Source: Cellulomonas iranensis NBRC 101100 = JCM 18110 (GTDB lineage Bacteria; Actinomycetota; Actinomycetes; Actinomycetales; Cellulomonadaceae). Taken from it: a stretch of DNA of 56,109 nt. Below are positions 38,142 through 47,247 of this stretch, in pieces. The notes beneath the pieces are model-generated. The model made no database searches. It had not been told where the DNA came from and saw nothing but the letters and a program-made list of their open reading frames with translations. Every line of letters begins with the position of its first letter. Position 1 is the first letter of the stretch. Position numbers and translations under genes: made by a program. The DNA is taken from assembly GCF_001552375.1 (NCBI RefSeq), contig NZ_BCRB01000020.1, positions 1 to 56,109 on the forward strand, written 5' to 3'.

Positions 38142-38629
38142 CGGACGTCGATCCCGCGGACTACCGCGCGGTCGCGGCCCGGCTCGCGGCCGGGGTCGTC
38201 GTGGTGACGGCGGTCCGGCACGGCGTCGCGCACGCCGCGACCGTGTCGTCGGTCGCGTCCGTGTCGCTCGACCCGCCGATGCTGCTCTTCTGCGTGCACG
38301 TCGACGCGCGGCTGCGCGACGTGCTCGACGGGACCGACGCGTGGGCCGTCTCGGTGCTCGCGGACGGCCAGGCGGACGTGGCCGACTGGCTCGCCTCGCC
38401 CGGGCGCCCGGCGGTCGGCCAGCTCGACCGGGTCGCGCACGTGGCGGCGCCCGTGTCGGGTGCCCCGTGGCTGGACGGCGCGGCGGCGTGGTTCGACTGC
38501 CGCACCGAGGCCGTGCACGGCGCGGGGGACCACGACGTCGTGATCGGGCGCGTGGTCGCCGCCCACGAGGGTGCACCCGACGCGGGTGGCCTGGTCCACC
38601 TGCGCGGACGGCTCCGCGGCGTCCGCTGA
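38138..38629 (+). CDS. Flavin reductase-like FMN-binding protein
   Basis: 163 residues from GTG 38138. Flavin reductase family (FMN-binding split barrel): YRAVAARLAAGVVVVTAV at the N-terminus, AATVSSVASVSLDPPMLLFCVHVDARLRDVL (flavin-binding loop), AVSVLADGQADVADWLA, and the end HEGAPDAGGLVHLRGRL. Usually the NAD(P)H:flavin component of a two-component monooxygenase; no oxygenase partner is nearby. Slightly short for the family. Confidence 0.82.
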   Translation: MTDVDPADYRAVAARLAAGVVVVTAVRHGVAHAATVSSVASVSLDPPMLLFCVHVDARLRDVLDGTDAWAVSVLADGQADVADWLASPGRPAVGQLDRVAHVAAPVSGAPWLDGAAAWFDCRTEAVHGAGDHDVVIGRVVAAHEGAPDAGGLVHLRGRLRGVR

Positions 38630-38715
38630 GCGGCAGGACGCGCCGCCGCCGGGGGCGGGTGGTGCCGCGCGCGGCACGCGCGCGGGCGACGGCCCGTGCG
38701 CGGGTGCCGCGGCCG

Positions 38716-38721
38716 TAGAAT
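38716..38721 (+). promoter_or_regulatory. -10 element of the VanW gene
   Basis: TAGAAT in a 140-nt gap, placing a start site about 42 nt before ATG 38770. The gap also holds a perfect palindrome TGCCGCGCGCGGCA at 38663-38676, possibly the end of the previous transcript. Confidence 0.5.
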
Positions 38722-38769
38722 CGCCGCGCGCGCGGAACGCGTGCGCCCAAGCACCACCTCGGGGGATCG

Positions 38770-41685
38770 ATGACGCACGGGACCGACCGCGACGGACCGG
38801 ACGAGCGCACGGCGGGCGACGCCGTCGTGCCCGGGCCGCACGAGGACGGGGTCTCCGTCGAGCACGCCGACGCCCTCGACGCGGACGCGCAGACGGCGGG
38901 TGCGCCCGTGCGCGAGCCCGCGGACGGGACGGCGACGGGCGACGCGCCCGCCGACGTCGCGCCTGCGGACGTCGCGCCTGCGGACGCCGCGCCCGTGGAC
39001 GCCGAGCCGGTGTCCGGCGCGGCGGTGCCGGACGAGGTGGACGCCGTGCCCGCCCCCGCCGAGCCGGCGGACGCCGCCCTCGCGGACGACGACGGCGAGG
39101 ACCCGGCCCCCGCCGGCGACGCGCCCGAGCCTGCCGTGCGTCGCAGCCTCGCGCCCGAGCCCGCCGCGCCCCTGACGGCCTGGCCCTCGTGGGACGACGT
39201 CGCGGTGACGGCACCGCCCGCCGACGAGCCGGCCCCGGACGCGTCGGAGCGCGACGGCTCGGCCCCGTCGGACGACGTGGGCGCCGTCCGTGCCGCCGCC
39301 GACGACGTGGTCGCCGATCACGCGGTCGCCGATCACAGCGTCGCCGATCACGCCGTCGCCGATCGTGCGGCCGACGACGCCCCCGGCGCGGCGCCGTCCG
39401 AGCGGCAGGAGGAGTCCTCGGCGCCCGCGACCGAGGAGCCGGCCGCCGACGGCGACGCGGCCCCGGCCGCCGGTCCGCTCGACCTGTCGGCCCTCGCGTT
39501 CGCCGCGCTCAACGCGGCGGCCGTCGGCGTGCCCGCGCACGCGCTGCCCCGCAGCCCGCTGGCGGAGGACGGCTCGCGCGTCACGCTCACGCCCGAGGGC
39601 CCGGCGAGCGGCACGTCCGCGGATCCGGCCACCGGCGACGCCGTGCCCGCCGCCGACGCCCCCGACGGGACGGCCGCGGACGTGACCGCGCCCACCGCCG
39701 ACGCGGCACGCGACGACACCGTCCCCGAGGCCGCCGCTCGTCCGGCCGTCGACCCGGCAGCGCCTGCCGCGGGCGGGGCGAGCGACGCCACGACGACCCC
39801 GCCCGACGCCACGGCGGTGCTGCCCCCGGTCGTGGACGACGACGCGGCGCGCACCACGGCGTGGCCCGCGACGGCCCAGGGTGCGGGTGCCGCACCGGGA
39901 TCACCGGGAGGACCCGTCGTGCGCACGTCCGTGACCGAGCGCGAGGGCTCGCCGCTCGACGGCTTCGACGAGGAGACGCGCCGGCGGCGCTGGCCGCGCG
40001 CGCTCGCGATCGTCGGCGGCGTCGTCGTGCTGCTCGCCGCCGGCTACGTCGGGGCGTCCTACGCGCTCGCCGACCGGGTGCCGCGCGGCGCGACCGTCGC
40101 GGGCGTCGAGATCGGCGGCATGACGGCGGACGAGGCGGAGAAGGCCCTCGTCGACGGTCTCGCCGACCGCACCGCGGGCCCGGTGCCGGTCGTCGCGCAG
40201 GACGTGCAGGCGGAGCTCGACCCCGCGACGGCCGGTCTCGCGCTCGACGCGCCCGCGACGGTCGCCCGCCTCACGGGCGTGGACCTCACGCAGCCCGTGC
40301 GGCTGTGGCGCCAGCTGGTCGGCGTGCGCGAGCAGCCGCCCGTGTCCCGGGTGGACGACACCGCGCTCGAGGGTGCGCTCACCGAGCTGTCCGGGTCGCT
40401 CGTCCTGGCCCCCGTCGACGGCACCGTCGTGTTCGCCGACGGCGCGCCGCACGCGACCGAGGCGGTCGACGGCTGGGACCTCGACGTCACCGGTGCGGCC
40501 GACGTGCTCGCGGACGGCTGGCTCACGCAGCCGACGCCCGTCGAGCTCCCGACGACGGTCGTCGAGCCCGCCATCACGCAGGCGGAGACCGACCGCGTGC
40601 TCACGCAGGTCGCGCAGCCGCTCGCCGCCGCCCCGGTCACGGTGCAGGTGGCGGACCGGCAGGCGACCCTCGACGTCGCGACGCTCACCGCGAACGCGTC
40701 CTTCGCGCCGGTGGACGGCACGCTCGAGCTGCAGCTCGACGGCCAGGCGCTGACCGACGCGATGCTGTCCCAGCTGCCGGACCTGCTCACGACGGCGTCC
40801 GACGCGCGCTTCGAGTTCCAGGACGGCGCGCCCGTGATCGTCCCGGGCGTCGCCGGCACGACGCTGGACCCGGCGGGCGTGGCGTCGGCCGTCGCGACGG
40901 CCGCGACGTCGGGGACGGGCAACCGTCTCGCGACGGTGGACCTGGTCGAGAGCGACCCCGCGGAGACGACGGCCGCGCTCGAGGCGCTCGGCGTCAAGGA
41001 GGTCGTGTCGGAGTTCTCGACGCCCCTGACGAGCGAGCCGCGCCGCACGTCGAACATCTCGACGGGGCTGCGCAACATCACCGGGACGCTCGTGCGGCCG
41101 GGGGAGACGTTCAGCCTGACGGAGGCGCTCGGCCCGGTGGACGCCGCGCACGGGTTCGTGCAGGCCGGTGCGATCGTCAACGGCGAGCACGCCGACGCGT
41201 GGGGCGGCGGCCTGTCGCAGGTGTCGACCACGACGTACAACGCGGCGTACTTCGCGGGCTTCGAGGACGTCGAGCACACGCCGCACTCGGAGTGGTTCCA
41301 GCGGTACCCCGAGGGTCGTGAGGCCACGATCTTCACGGGTGTCATCGACATGAAGTGGAAGAACAACACGCCGTACGGCGCACTCGTGCAGGGGTACGTG
41401 GCCGACGGTCGCGCGACCGTGCGCATCTGGAGCACCAAGCACTTCACGGTCGAGACCGAGAAGAGCGGCCGCTCGGGCGTCGTCTCGCCGACGACCGTGT
41501 ACTCGCAGTCGGCGACGTGCCAGCCGCAGAGCGCCGGCAACCCCGGCTTCACGGTGACGAACACGCGCCGCGTGTACCTCGCGGGCGAGCTGGTCGACAC
41601 CGAGTCGAGGACCTGGCGGTACAAGCCGCAGAACCGCGTGGTGTGCGGCAGCCCGCCGGCGCCGGGGGCGCCCGCGACGCCCTGA
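38770..41685 (+). CDS. VanW-domain membrane protein with a long disordered cytoplasmic N-terminus
   Basis: 971 residues from ATG 38770 (GGGGGAT upstream). Residues 1 to about 400 are Ala/Asp/Pro/Glu-rich and probably disordered, with short repeats (PADVAPADVAPADAAP; VADHAVADHSVADHAVAD). One membrane helix follows (ALAIVGGVVVLLAAGYVGASYALA, about 410-433), then two putative peptidoglycan-binding PG_binding_4-like modules (VAGVEIGGMTADEAEKALVDGL ...), and a VanW domain near the C-terminus (RRTSNISTGLRNITGTLVRPGETFSL ... GGGLSQVSTTTYNAAYFAG). VanW proteins are cell-wall-associated with unproven biochemistry. A wall-remodelling or sensing role is inferred. Confidence 0.85.
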   Translation: MTHGTDRDGPDERTAGDAVVPGPHEDGVSVEHADALDADAQTAGAPVREPADGTATGDAPADVAPADVAPADAAPVDAEPVSGAAVPDEVDAVPAPAEPADAALADDDGEDPAPAGDAPEPAVRRSLAPEPAAPLTAWPSWDDVAVTAPPADEPAPDASERDGSAPSDDVGAVRAAADDVVADHAVADHSVADHAVADRAADDAPGAAPSERQEESSAPATEEPAADGDAAPAAGPLDLSALAFAALNAAAVGVPAHALPRSPLAEDGSRVTLTPEGPASGTSADPATGDAVPAADAPDGTAADVTAPTADAARDDTVPEAAARPAVDPAAPAAGGASDATTTPPDATAVLPPVVDDDAARTTAWPATAQGAGAAPGSPGGPVVRTSVTEREGSPLDGFDEETRRRRWPRALAIVGGVVVLLAAGYVGASYALADRVPRGATVAGVEIGGMTADEAEKALVDGLADRTAGPVPVVAQDVQAELDPATAGLALDAPATVARLTGVDLTQPVRLWRQLVGVREQPPVSRVDDTALEGALTELSGSLVLAPVDGTVVFADGAPHATEAVDGWDLDVTGAADVLADGWLTQPTPVELPTTVVEPAITQAETDRVLTQVAQPLAAAPVTVQVADRQATLDVATLTANASFAPVDGTLELQLDGQALTDAMLSQLPDLLTTASDARFEFQDGAPVIVPGVAGTTLDPAGVASAVATAATSGTGNRLATVDLVESDPAETTAALEALGVKEVVSEFSTPLTSEPRRTSNISTGLRNITGTLVRPGETFSLTEALGPVDAAHGFVQAGAIVNGEHADAWGGGLSQVSTTTYNAAYFAGFEDVEHTPHSEWFQRYPEGREATIFTGVIDMKWKNNTPYGALVQGYVADGRATVRIWSTKHFTVETEKSGRSGVVSPTTVYSQSATCQPQSAGNPGFTVTNTRRVYLAGELVDTESRTWRYKPQNRVVCGSPPAPGAPATP
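39307..39367 (+). repeat. 15-bp tandem repeats in the VanW N-terminus
   Basis: Four in-frame copies of a unit like GTCGCCGATCACGCC, encoding VADHA-type repeats inside the disordered region. Confidence 0.7.
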
Positions 41686-41691
41686 CGTGCG

Positions 41692-41734
41692 GACGGCCCG
41701 GACCGGCGGCTCAGGCCGAGCGGTCCGGGCCGTC
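41692..41734. terminator. Bidirectional terminator between the VanW gene and the convergent small gene
   Basis: Perfect 13-bp stem GACGGCCCGGACC / GGTCCGGGCCGTC with a 17-nt loop. It begins 6 nt after the VanW stop and includes the last codons of the opposing gene (stop at 41711). Confidence 0.7.
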
Positions 41735-42094
41735 GTCGTCCGCGCGGCCGTGGTCGTGGCCGTCGTCGTGCCGGACGTCCGCGCCGACCTCGTGCCGGGC
41801 GTCCGCGCCGCCGGGGGCGGCTGCTCGCGGCGCGCGCCGGGGCGGGGCGGGCGGCACGGTCTTCGCGCGCACGACCGCCGCGGCGGGCACGTGGACGTCG
41901 CCGCGGCGCGTGCGCACCGTGAGCCCGGCGTCGTCCACGGCGAGCACGTCGCCGAGGACGTCGGTGAACGGCGGCTCGCCGCCGTGCAGCGTGCCGGTCG
42001 GCGCACCGGCGGGCAGGTCGTCCCGCAACCGACGCACGACGACGCGCGTCCCGGGGGTCCAGTCCCGCCACGTGGCGCGCCTCACGTCGTGCAC
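41711..42094 (-). CDS. Stand-alone Rv0428c-type N-terminal domain with a His/Asp-rich tail
   Basis: 127 residues from GTG 42094; GTG 42085 is also possible. Residues about 8-75 (TWRDWTPGTRVVVRRLRDDLP ... FTDVLGDVLAVDDAGLTVRTRRGDVHVPAAAVVRAKTVPP) match the SH3-like N-terminal domain that precedes the acetyltransferase domain in actinobacterial Rv0428c-family GNAT proteins. Here the GNAT domain is absent. Instead an Arg/Ala-rich linker and a tail rich in His and Asp (HEVGADVRHDDGHDHGRADDD) follow, which might bind metal. Divergent from fdxA, with which the full-length family often neighbours. Function unknown. Confidence 0.65.
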   Translation of the reverse strand: MHDVRRATWRDWTPGTRVVVRRLRDDLPAGAPTGTLHGGEPPFTDVLGDVLAVDDAGLTVRTRRGDVHVPAAAVVRAKTVPPAPPRRAPRAAAPGGADARHEVGADVRHDDGHDHGRADDDGPDRSA

Positions 42095-42141
42095 CGCGTG
42101 TCGGGGGTTGGACGGGGGCTCGTCGGGACGGTCACGTGGGG

Positions 42142-42147
42142 GATACT
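42142..42147 (+). promoter_or_regulatory. -10 element of fdxA
   Basis: GATACT about 38 nt before the GTG at 42180; GGAGG at 42169 serves as ribosome-binding site. Confidence 0.45.
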
Positions 42148-42179
42148 AGGTCGACCGCTGCACCCGTGGAGGACCCGCC

Positions 42180-42506
42180 GTGACGTATGTGATCGCCGAA
42201 CCCTGCGTGGACGTCAAGGACAAGGCGTGCATCGAGGAGTGTCCGGTCGACTGCATCTACGAGGGCAAGCGGTCGCTGTACATCCACCCCGACGAGTGCG
42301 TGGACTGCGGCGCCTGCGAGCCGGTGTGCCCGGTCGAGGCCATCTACTACGAGGACGACGTCCCCGAGCAGTGGTCGTCGTACTACGAGGCCAACGTGCA
42401 CTTCTTCGACGAGATCGGCTCGCCCGGCGGCGCCGCGAAGATGGGTGAGATCGCGCACGACCACCCGATCATCGCCACGCTGCCGCTGCGCGTGCACGGC
42501 GACTGA
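42180..42506 (+). CDS. fdxA: 7Fe ferredoxin
   Basis: 108 residues from GTG 42180. Small electron carrier with one [3Fe-4S] and one [4Fe-4S] cluster. The first motif is [21 protein letters not shown], where the spacing C-x7-C-x3-C marks the 3Fe site. The second is [23 protein letters not shown]. The long C-terminus ([25 protein letters not shown]) is typical of actinobacterial FdxA/FdxC. Next gene dapC follows after 26 nt, as in mycobacteria. Confidence 0.94.
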   Translation: MTYVIAEPCVDVKDKACIEECPVDCIYEGKRSLYIHPDECVDCGACEPVCPVEAIYYEDDVPEQWSSYYEANVHFFDEIGSPGGAAKMGEIAHDHPIIATLPLRVHGD

Positions 42507-42532
42507 CGCCGCGCACCGCGGACGACGCGCAC

Positions 42533-43681
42533 GTGGGACTGCTGACCGGCGCGCTGCCGGACTTCCCGTGGGACTCGCTCGTGCCGCTGGCCGAGCTGGC
42601 CCGCGCGCACCCCGACGGCATCGTCGACCTGTCGGTCGGCACGCCCGTCGACCCGACGCCCGCGGTCGTGCGCGACGCGCTCGCCGCGGCCGCCGACGCG
42701 CCGGGGTACCCGACGACGCACGGCACGCGCGCGCTGCGCGAGGCGGTCGTCGACTGGTTCGCGCGCCGGCGCGGCGTGCCGGGCCTGGACGCGGACGCGG
42801 TGCTGCCGACCGTGGGCTCGAAGGAGCTCGTCGCGCTGCTGCCGTCCCTGCTGGGCCTGGGCGCCGGCGACGTCGTGCTGCACCCCGCCACGGCGTACCC
42901 GACGTACGACGTCGGTGCGCGGCTGGCGGGCGCGACGCCCGTGCCGGTCGAGGACCCGGCGGCCGTGCTCGCGCAGCGCGACGACGTGCGCCTCGTGTGG
43001 CTGAACTCGCCCGGCAACCCGGACGGGTCGGTGCTGGACGTGGCGCAGCTGCGGGCCGTGGTGGACGCGGCGCGCGCCGCGCAGGCGCGCACGGGCCGAC
43101 CGGTCGTCGTGGCGTCGGACGAGTGCTACGCCGAGCTCGCGTGGGACGCGCCGTGGGCGACGGACGGCGTGCCGAGCGTGCTGGACCCGCGGGTCACGGG
43201 CGGCGACACCGCCGGGCTGCTCGCGGTGTACTCGCTGTCCAAGCAGTCGAACCTCGCGGGCTACCGGGCCGCGTTCGTCGCGGGCGACGGCGCGCTGGTC
43301 GCGGGTCTGCTCGAGACGCGCAAGCACGCGGGGATGATCGTGCCGGCTCCCGTGCAGGCGGCGATGACGGTCGCGCTCGGGGACGACGCGCACGTCGCGG
43401 AGCAGCGCGAGCGCTACCGGCGCCGGCGGGGTGCCCTGCGGGCCGGTCTCGAGGCCGCGGGGTACGTCGTCGACCGCTCGCACGCGGGGCTGTACCTGTG
43501 GGTGCGGCCCGACGGCGGGTTCCAGGACTCGTGGACGACGGTGCGCGACCTCGCGTCGCTGGGCGTGCTGGTGGCGCCCGGCGCGTTCTACGGCGCGGCG
43601 GCCGCGGGTCACGTGCGGGTCGCGCTGACGGCGTCCGACGAGCGCGTCGCGCAGGCCGCGGCCCGGCTGTCCGGCGCGTGA
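42533..43681 (+). CDS. dapC: Succinyldiaminopimelate transaminase
   Basis: 382 residues from GTG 42533. PLP-dependent class I/II aminotransferase that converts N-succinyl-2-amino-6-ketopimelate to N-succinyl-LL-DAP. The N-terminal LPDFPWDSLVPLAELARAHPDGIVDLSVGTPVDPTP is the actinobacterial DapC signature. NSPGNPDGS binds the cofactor region, DECYAEL supplies the Asp, and the Schiff-base Lys is in YSLSKQSNLAGYR. The pathway partners dapD and dapE lie 3-4 kb downstream. Probably co-transcribed with fdxA. Confidence 0.92.
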   Translation: MGLLTGALPDFPWDSLVPLAELARAHPDGIVDLSVGTPVDPTPAVVRDALAAAADAPGYPTTHGTRALREAVVDWFARRRGVPGLDADAVLPTVGSKELVALLPSLLGLGAGDVVLHPATAYPTYDVGARLAGATPVPVEDPAAVLAQRDDVRLVWLNSPGNPDGSVLDVAQLRAVVDAARAAQARTGRPVVVASDECYAELAWDAPWATDGVPSVLDPRVTGGDTAGLLAVYSLSKQSNLAGYRAAFVAGDGALVAGLLETRKHAGMIVPAPVQAAMTVALGDDAHVAEQRERYRRRRGALRAGLEAAGYVVDRSHAGLYLWVRPDGGFQDSWTTVRDLASLGVLVAPGAFYGAAAAGHVRVALTASDERVAQAAARLSGA

Positions 43682-43735
43682 GCCGGCGGGTCGCGCGTCG
43701 CGTGCGCGCGGCCCGCGGCCCGACGCCCTACTCCC

Positions 43736-43751
43736 TGTGAGGCGTGTCACA
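43736..43751. promoter_or_regulatory. Perfect CRP/GlxR-type operator upstream of gltA
   Basis: TGTGA-GGCGTG-TCACA, an exact match to TGTGA-N6-TCACA. In Corynebacterium GlxR and in mycobacteria CRP (Rv3676) bind this consensus; GlxR is known to act at gltA there. No crp gene is in this window. Confidence 0.7.
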
Positions 43752-43752
43752 T

Positions 43753-43768
43753 ACGGACCAAGGTCCGT
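43753..43768. promoter_or_regulatory. Second palindrome adjacent to the CRP-type site
   Basis: ACGGACC-AA-GGTCCGT, 7-bp perfect arms and a 2-nt spacer, starting 1 nt after the CRP-type site. It resembles the GGACT-WW-AGTCC core of DevR/DosR boxes, but with C/G at the inner position. Regulator unknown. Confidence 0.55.
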
Positions 43769-43910
43769 TCGCACGGTCGTCACGACGCCGGATTCGCAGG
43801 TACCGTCACTGCGGGCCGACGAGGGTCACCACCGCGCGCCGGCCACCGAAGATGGTCGCGGCGCACCCGCCGGGGCCGGTCGCACGCTCGTCGGCGCAGG
43901 AAGGAACACC

Positions 43911-45221
<1,311 letters not shown>

Positions 45222-45227
45222 CGGTGG

Positions 45228-45252
45228 GCGGCGCCCGCGTGCCGGGCGCCGC
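45228..45252. terminator. Bidirectional terminator between gltA and the convergent gene
   Basis: Perfect 10-bp stem GCGGCGCCCG / CGGGCGCCGC with a 5-nt loop, 6 nt after the gltA stop and 3 nt before the opposite stop at 45256. Confidence 0.7.
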
Positions 45253-45255
45253 GGG

Positions 45256-46167
45256 TCAGCCCGTGACCGTCACCCGCACCTGACCGGTCGGCAGCGCGGG
45301 CGCACCGGTCGGGCGCCACGTCGGGTCCTCGCGCGACCACCGCTGGTCGGCGACGGTCACCGCGTCGGCGCCCGTGTCGCGCGCGACCGCGACGGCCCAC
45401 TGCGCGAGCCCCCACGCGGCGCGCGGCACGTCCTGCGGCGCGATCGAGGTCGCGTCGAGGTCGACCGTCGACGCCGTGCCCTCCGGTCCGTCCGCGAGCG
45501 TCACCACGGCGGGCAGGTCGCCCCAGTCCCGCGCGACGCGGTCGGTGACAGGCCCGGTGCCGGTCGGCGTCTCGACGGGCCGCAGCGTGCAGCGCAGCGC
45601 GGCGGGCGAGAAGCCGGTCAGCGCCGAGGCCCACGCGCGCGACCGGGCCTCGTGCTGCGCGTACGCGTCGGGGAAGCCGCTGCGCTGCACGGCCTGCGCG
45701 GCCTGCGTGACCGGCATGTCCTGGTAGCCCGCGACCTTCTCGAGCCCGTCGTAGAACTTGGTCGTCGAGTAGACGGGGTCCATGATCTGCTCGACCGTGC
45801 CCCAGCCCTGCGACGGGCGCTGCTGGAACAGCCCGATCGAGTCGCGGTCGCCGTAGTCGATGTTCTCGAGGCGCGACTCCTGCAGCGCGGTCGCGAGGCC
45901 GATGGTCACGGCGCGCGCCGGCAGGCCGCGCCGCACGGCGAGCGACGAGACGAGCGCGGCGTTCTGCGCCTGGTCGGGGCTCAGGCTCCAGTCGGTGCCG
46001 TCGAGGTGCGCCACGCAGCGCTCGGCGACGGGGCGCTCCGGGCGGGCGCGGTCGAGCAGCGCGACGACCCCCGCGACGCCCAGCCCCACGACGAGCACCG
46101 CGAGGACGGCGACGCCGAGCGCGGGCAGGCAGCCGCCACGACGACGGCGCCTGCGGGGTCGGGCCAC
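45256..46167 (-). CDS. Membrane-anchored protein with lytic-transglycosylase-like motif
   Basis: 303 residues from GTG 46167. A basic N-terminus (ARPRRRRRRGG) and one membrane helix (LPALGVAVLAVLVVGLGVAGVVALL) place the rest outside the cell. Residues about 75-160 contain QNAALVSSLAVRRGLPARAVTIGLATALQESRLENIDYGDRDSIGLFQQRPSQGWGT. The E-S-R-L and G-L-F-Q-Q motifs resemble the catalytic Glu and active-site region of lysozyme/SLT-like glycan hydrolases. The C-terminal 140 residues are unrecognised. The start lies 4 nt after the dapD stop, so it is co-expressed with a cell-wall precursor gene. Enzyme activity is inferred. Confidence 0.75.
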   Translation of the reverse strand: MARPRRRRRRGGCLPALGVAVLAVLVVGLGVAGVVALLDRARPERPVAERCVAHLDGTDWSLSPDQAQNAALVSSLAVRRGLPARAVTIGLATALQESRLENIDYGDRDSIGLFQQRPSQGWGTVEQIMDPVYSTTKFYDGLEKVAGYQDMPVTQAAQAVQRSGFPDAYAQHEARSRAWASALTGFSPAALRCTLRPVETPTGTGPVTDRVARDWGDLPAVVTLADGPEGTASTVDLDATSIAPQDVPRAAWGLAQWAVAVARDTGADAVTVADQRWSREDPTWRPTGAPALPTGQVRVTVTG

Positions 46168-46171
46168 GGCG

Positions 46172-47167
46172 TCAGTTCGCGTGCAGGGCCGCGTTGAGGT
46201 GCACCCCGGCGCCCGACCGCGCGACGGCCTCGACCTCGCCCGTGCGCGAGTTGCGGCGGAACAGCACGTTGTCGGCCCCGGCCAGCGCACGGGCCTTCAC
46301 GACGCGCACGTCGCCGTCGTCGACGGCGCCCTCGACGTCGAACCCGACGAGCCGCACCTTGGTGCCGGCCGTCACGTAGAGCCCCGCCTCGACCACGCAG
46401 TCGTCGCCGAGCGGGATGCCGAGGCCCGAGTTGGCGCCCAGCAGCGAGCGCTCACCGATCGACACGACCTCGCGGCCACCGCCGGACAGCGTGCCCATGA
46501 TCGACGCGCCGCCGCCGACGTCCGACCCGTCGCCGACGACGACGCCGGCCGAGATGCGGCCCTCGACCATCGACGTGCCCAGCGTGCCCGCGTTGAAGTT
46601 GACGAACCCCTCGTGCATGACGGTCGTGCCCGGTGCGAGGTGGGCGCCCAGCCGGACGCGGTCGGCGTCCGCCACGCGCACGCCCGACGGCAGCACGTAG
46701 TCGACCATGCGCGGGAACTTGTCGACGCCGTACACGGTCGCCGTCGTGCCGGTGGCGGCGCGCAGCCGCAGCCGGGTGGCCTCGAAGTCGTCGACCGCGC
46801 ACGGGCCCCGGTCGGTCCACACGACGTTCGGCAGCGCCGCGAACAGGCCGTCGAGGTTCTGCCCGTGCGGTGCGACGAGCCGGTGCGAGAGCAGGTGCAG
46901 GCGCAGGTAGGCGTCGGCCGTGCCGGCGGGGGGCGCGTCGAGGTCGACGACGGTCGCGACGAGGCGCACGTGCACGCGGCGCGCGGCGTCGTGGCGCTCG
47001 CACGCCGCGAGGTCGGCCGGCGCGTGCTCGTGCACGGACGCCGCGTCGTCGGCGACGAGGGTCGCGGGCGGCTCGCCCAGGGCGGGCGCCGGGTACCAGA
47101 CGTCGAGGGTCGTGCCGGACTCGGTGACGGTGGCCAGGCCGAGGCCCCAGGCCGTGCGGTCGGTCAT
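46172..47167 (-). CDS. dapD: Tetrahydrodipicolinate N-succinyltransferase (actinobacterial type)
   Basis: 331 residues from ATG 47167. Transfers succinyl from succinyl-CoA to THDP. It is a left-handed beta-helix acyltransferase: [62 protein letters not shown] shows the hexapeptide repeats and the MVEGRIS catalytic segment of the actinobacterial DapD group, which is distinct from the E. coli type. TAGGCT on the minus strand (47179-47174) is 12 nt from the ATG, suggesting a leaderless message. Divergent from dapE. Confidence 0.93.
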   Translation of the reverse strand: MTDRTAWGLGLATVTESGTTLDVWYPAPALGEPPATLVADDAASVHEHAPADLAACERHDAARRVHVRLVATVVDLDAPPAGTADAYLRLHLLSHRLVAPHGQNLDGLFAALPNVVWTDRGPCAVDDFEATRLRLRAATGTTATVYGVDKFPRMVDYVLPSGVRVADADRVRLGAHLAPGTTVMHEGFVNFNAGTLGTSMVEGRISAGVVVGDGSDVGGGASIMGTLSGGGREVVSIGERSLLGANSGLGIPLGDDCVVEAGLYVTAGTKVRLVGFDVEGAVDDGDVRVVKARALAGADNVLFRRNSRTGEVEAVARSGAGVHLNAALHAN

Positions 47168-47247
47168 GGCGCCAGCCTACGGCGCCCCCACGTCCGCACG
47201 GCGGCCCGTCCGCGGTGCGGGAGGCGCAGGCGCGTAGGGTCGGCGCC
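47168..47247. promoter_or_regulatory. Divergent leaderless promoters of dapD and dapE
   Basis: 80-nt gap. TAGGCT (minus strand, 47179-47174) serves dapD and TAGGGT (plus, 47235-47240) serves dapE. Each is 12-13 nt from its start codon with no Shine-Dalgarno. Confidence 0.6.

Larger units (their letters stand above)
43682..43910 (+). promoter_or_regulatory. gltA upstream regulatory region
   Basis: A 229-nt gap with two adjacent dyad sequences at 43736-43768 (listed separately). A possible -10, TACCGT, lies at 43801, and AGGAAGGA is the ribosome-binding site at 43898. A start there gives a leader of about 100 nt and would place the operators about 45-75 nt upstream of it. Confidence 0.5.

Noticed and set aside
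39307-39367. 15-bp direct repeats as a possible CRISPR or attachment site
   Set aside because: No spacers, in frame, and part of the disordered VanW tail.
43737-43910. N-terminal extension of citrate synthase from GTG/ATG near 43737
   Set aside because: It would translate through the two palindromic operators; AGGAAGGA before ATG 43911 and the family N-terminus support the shorter form.
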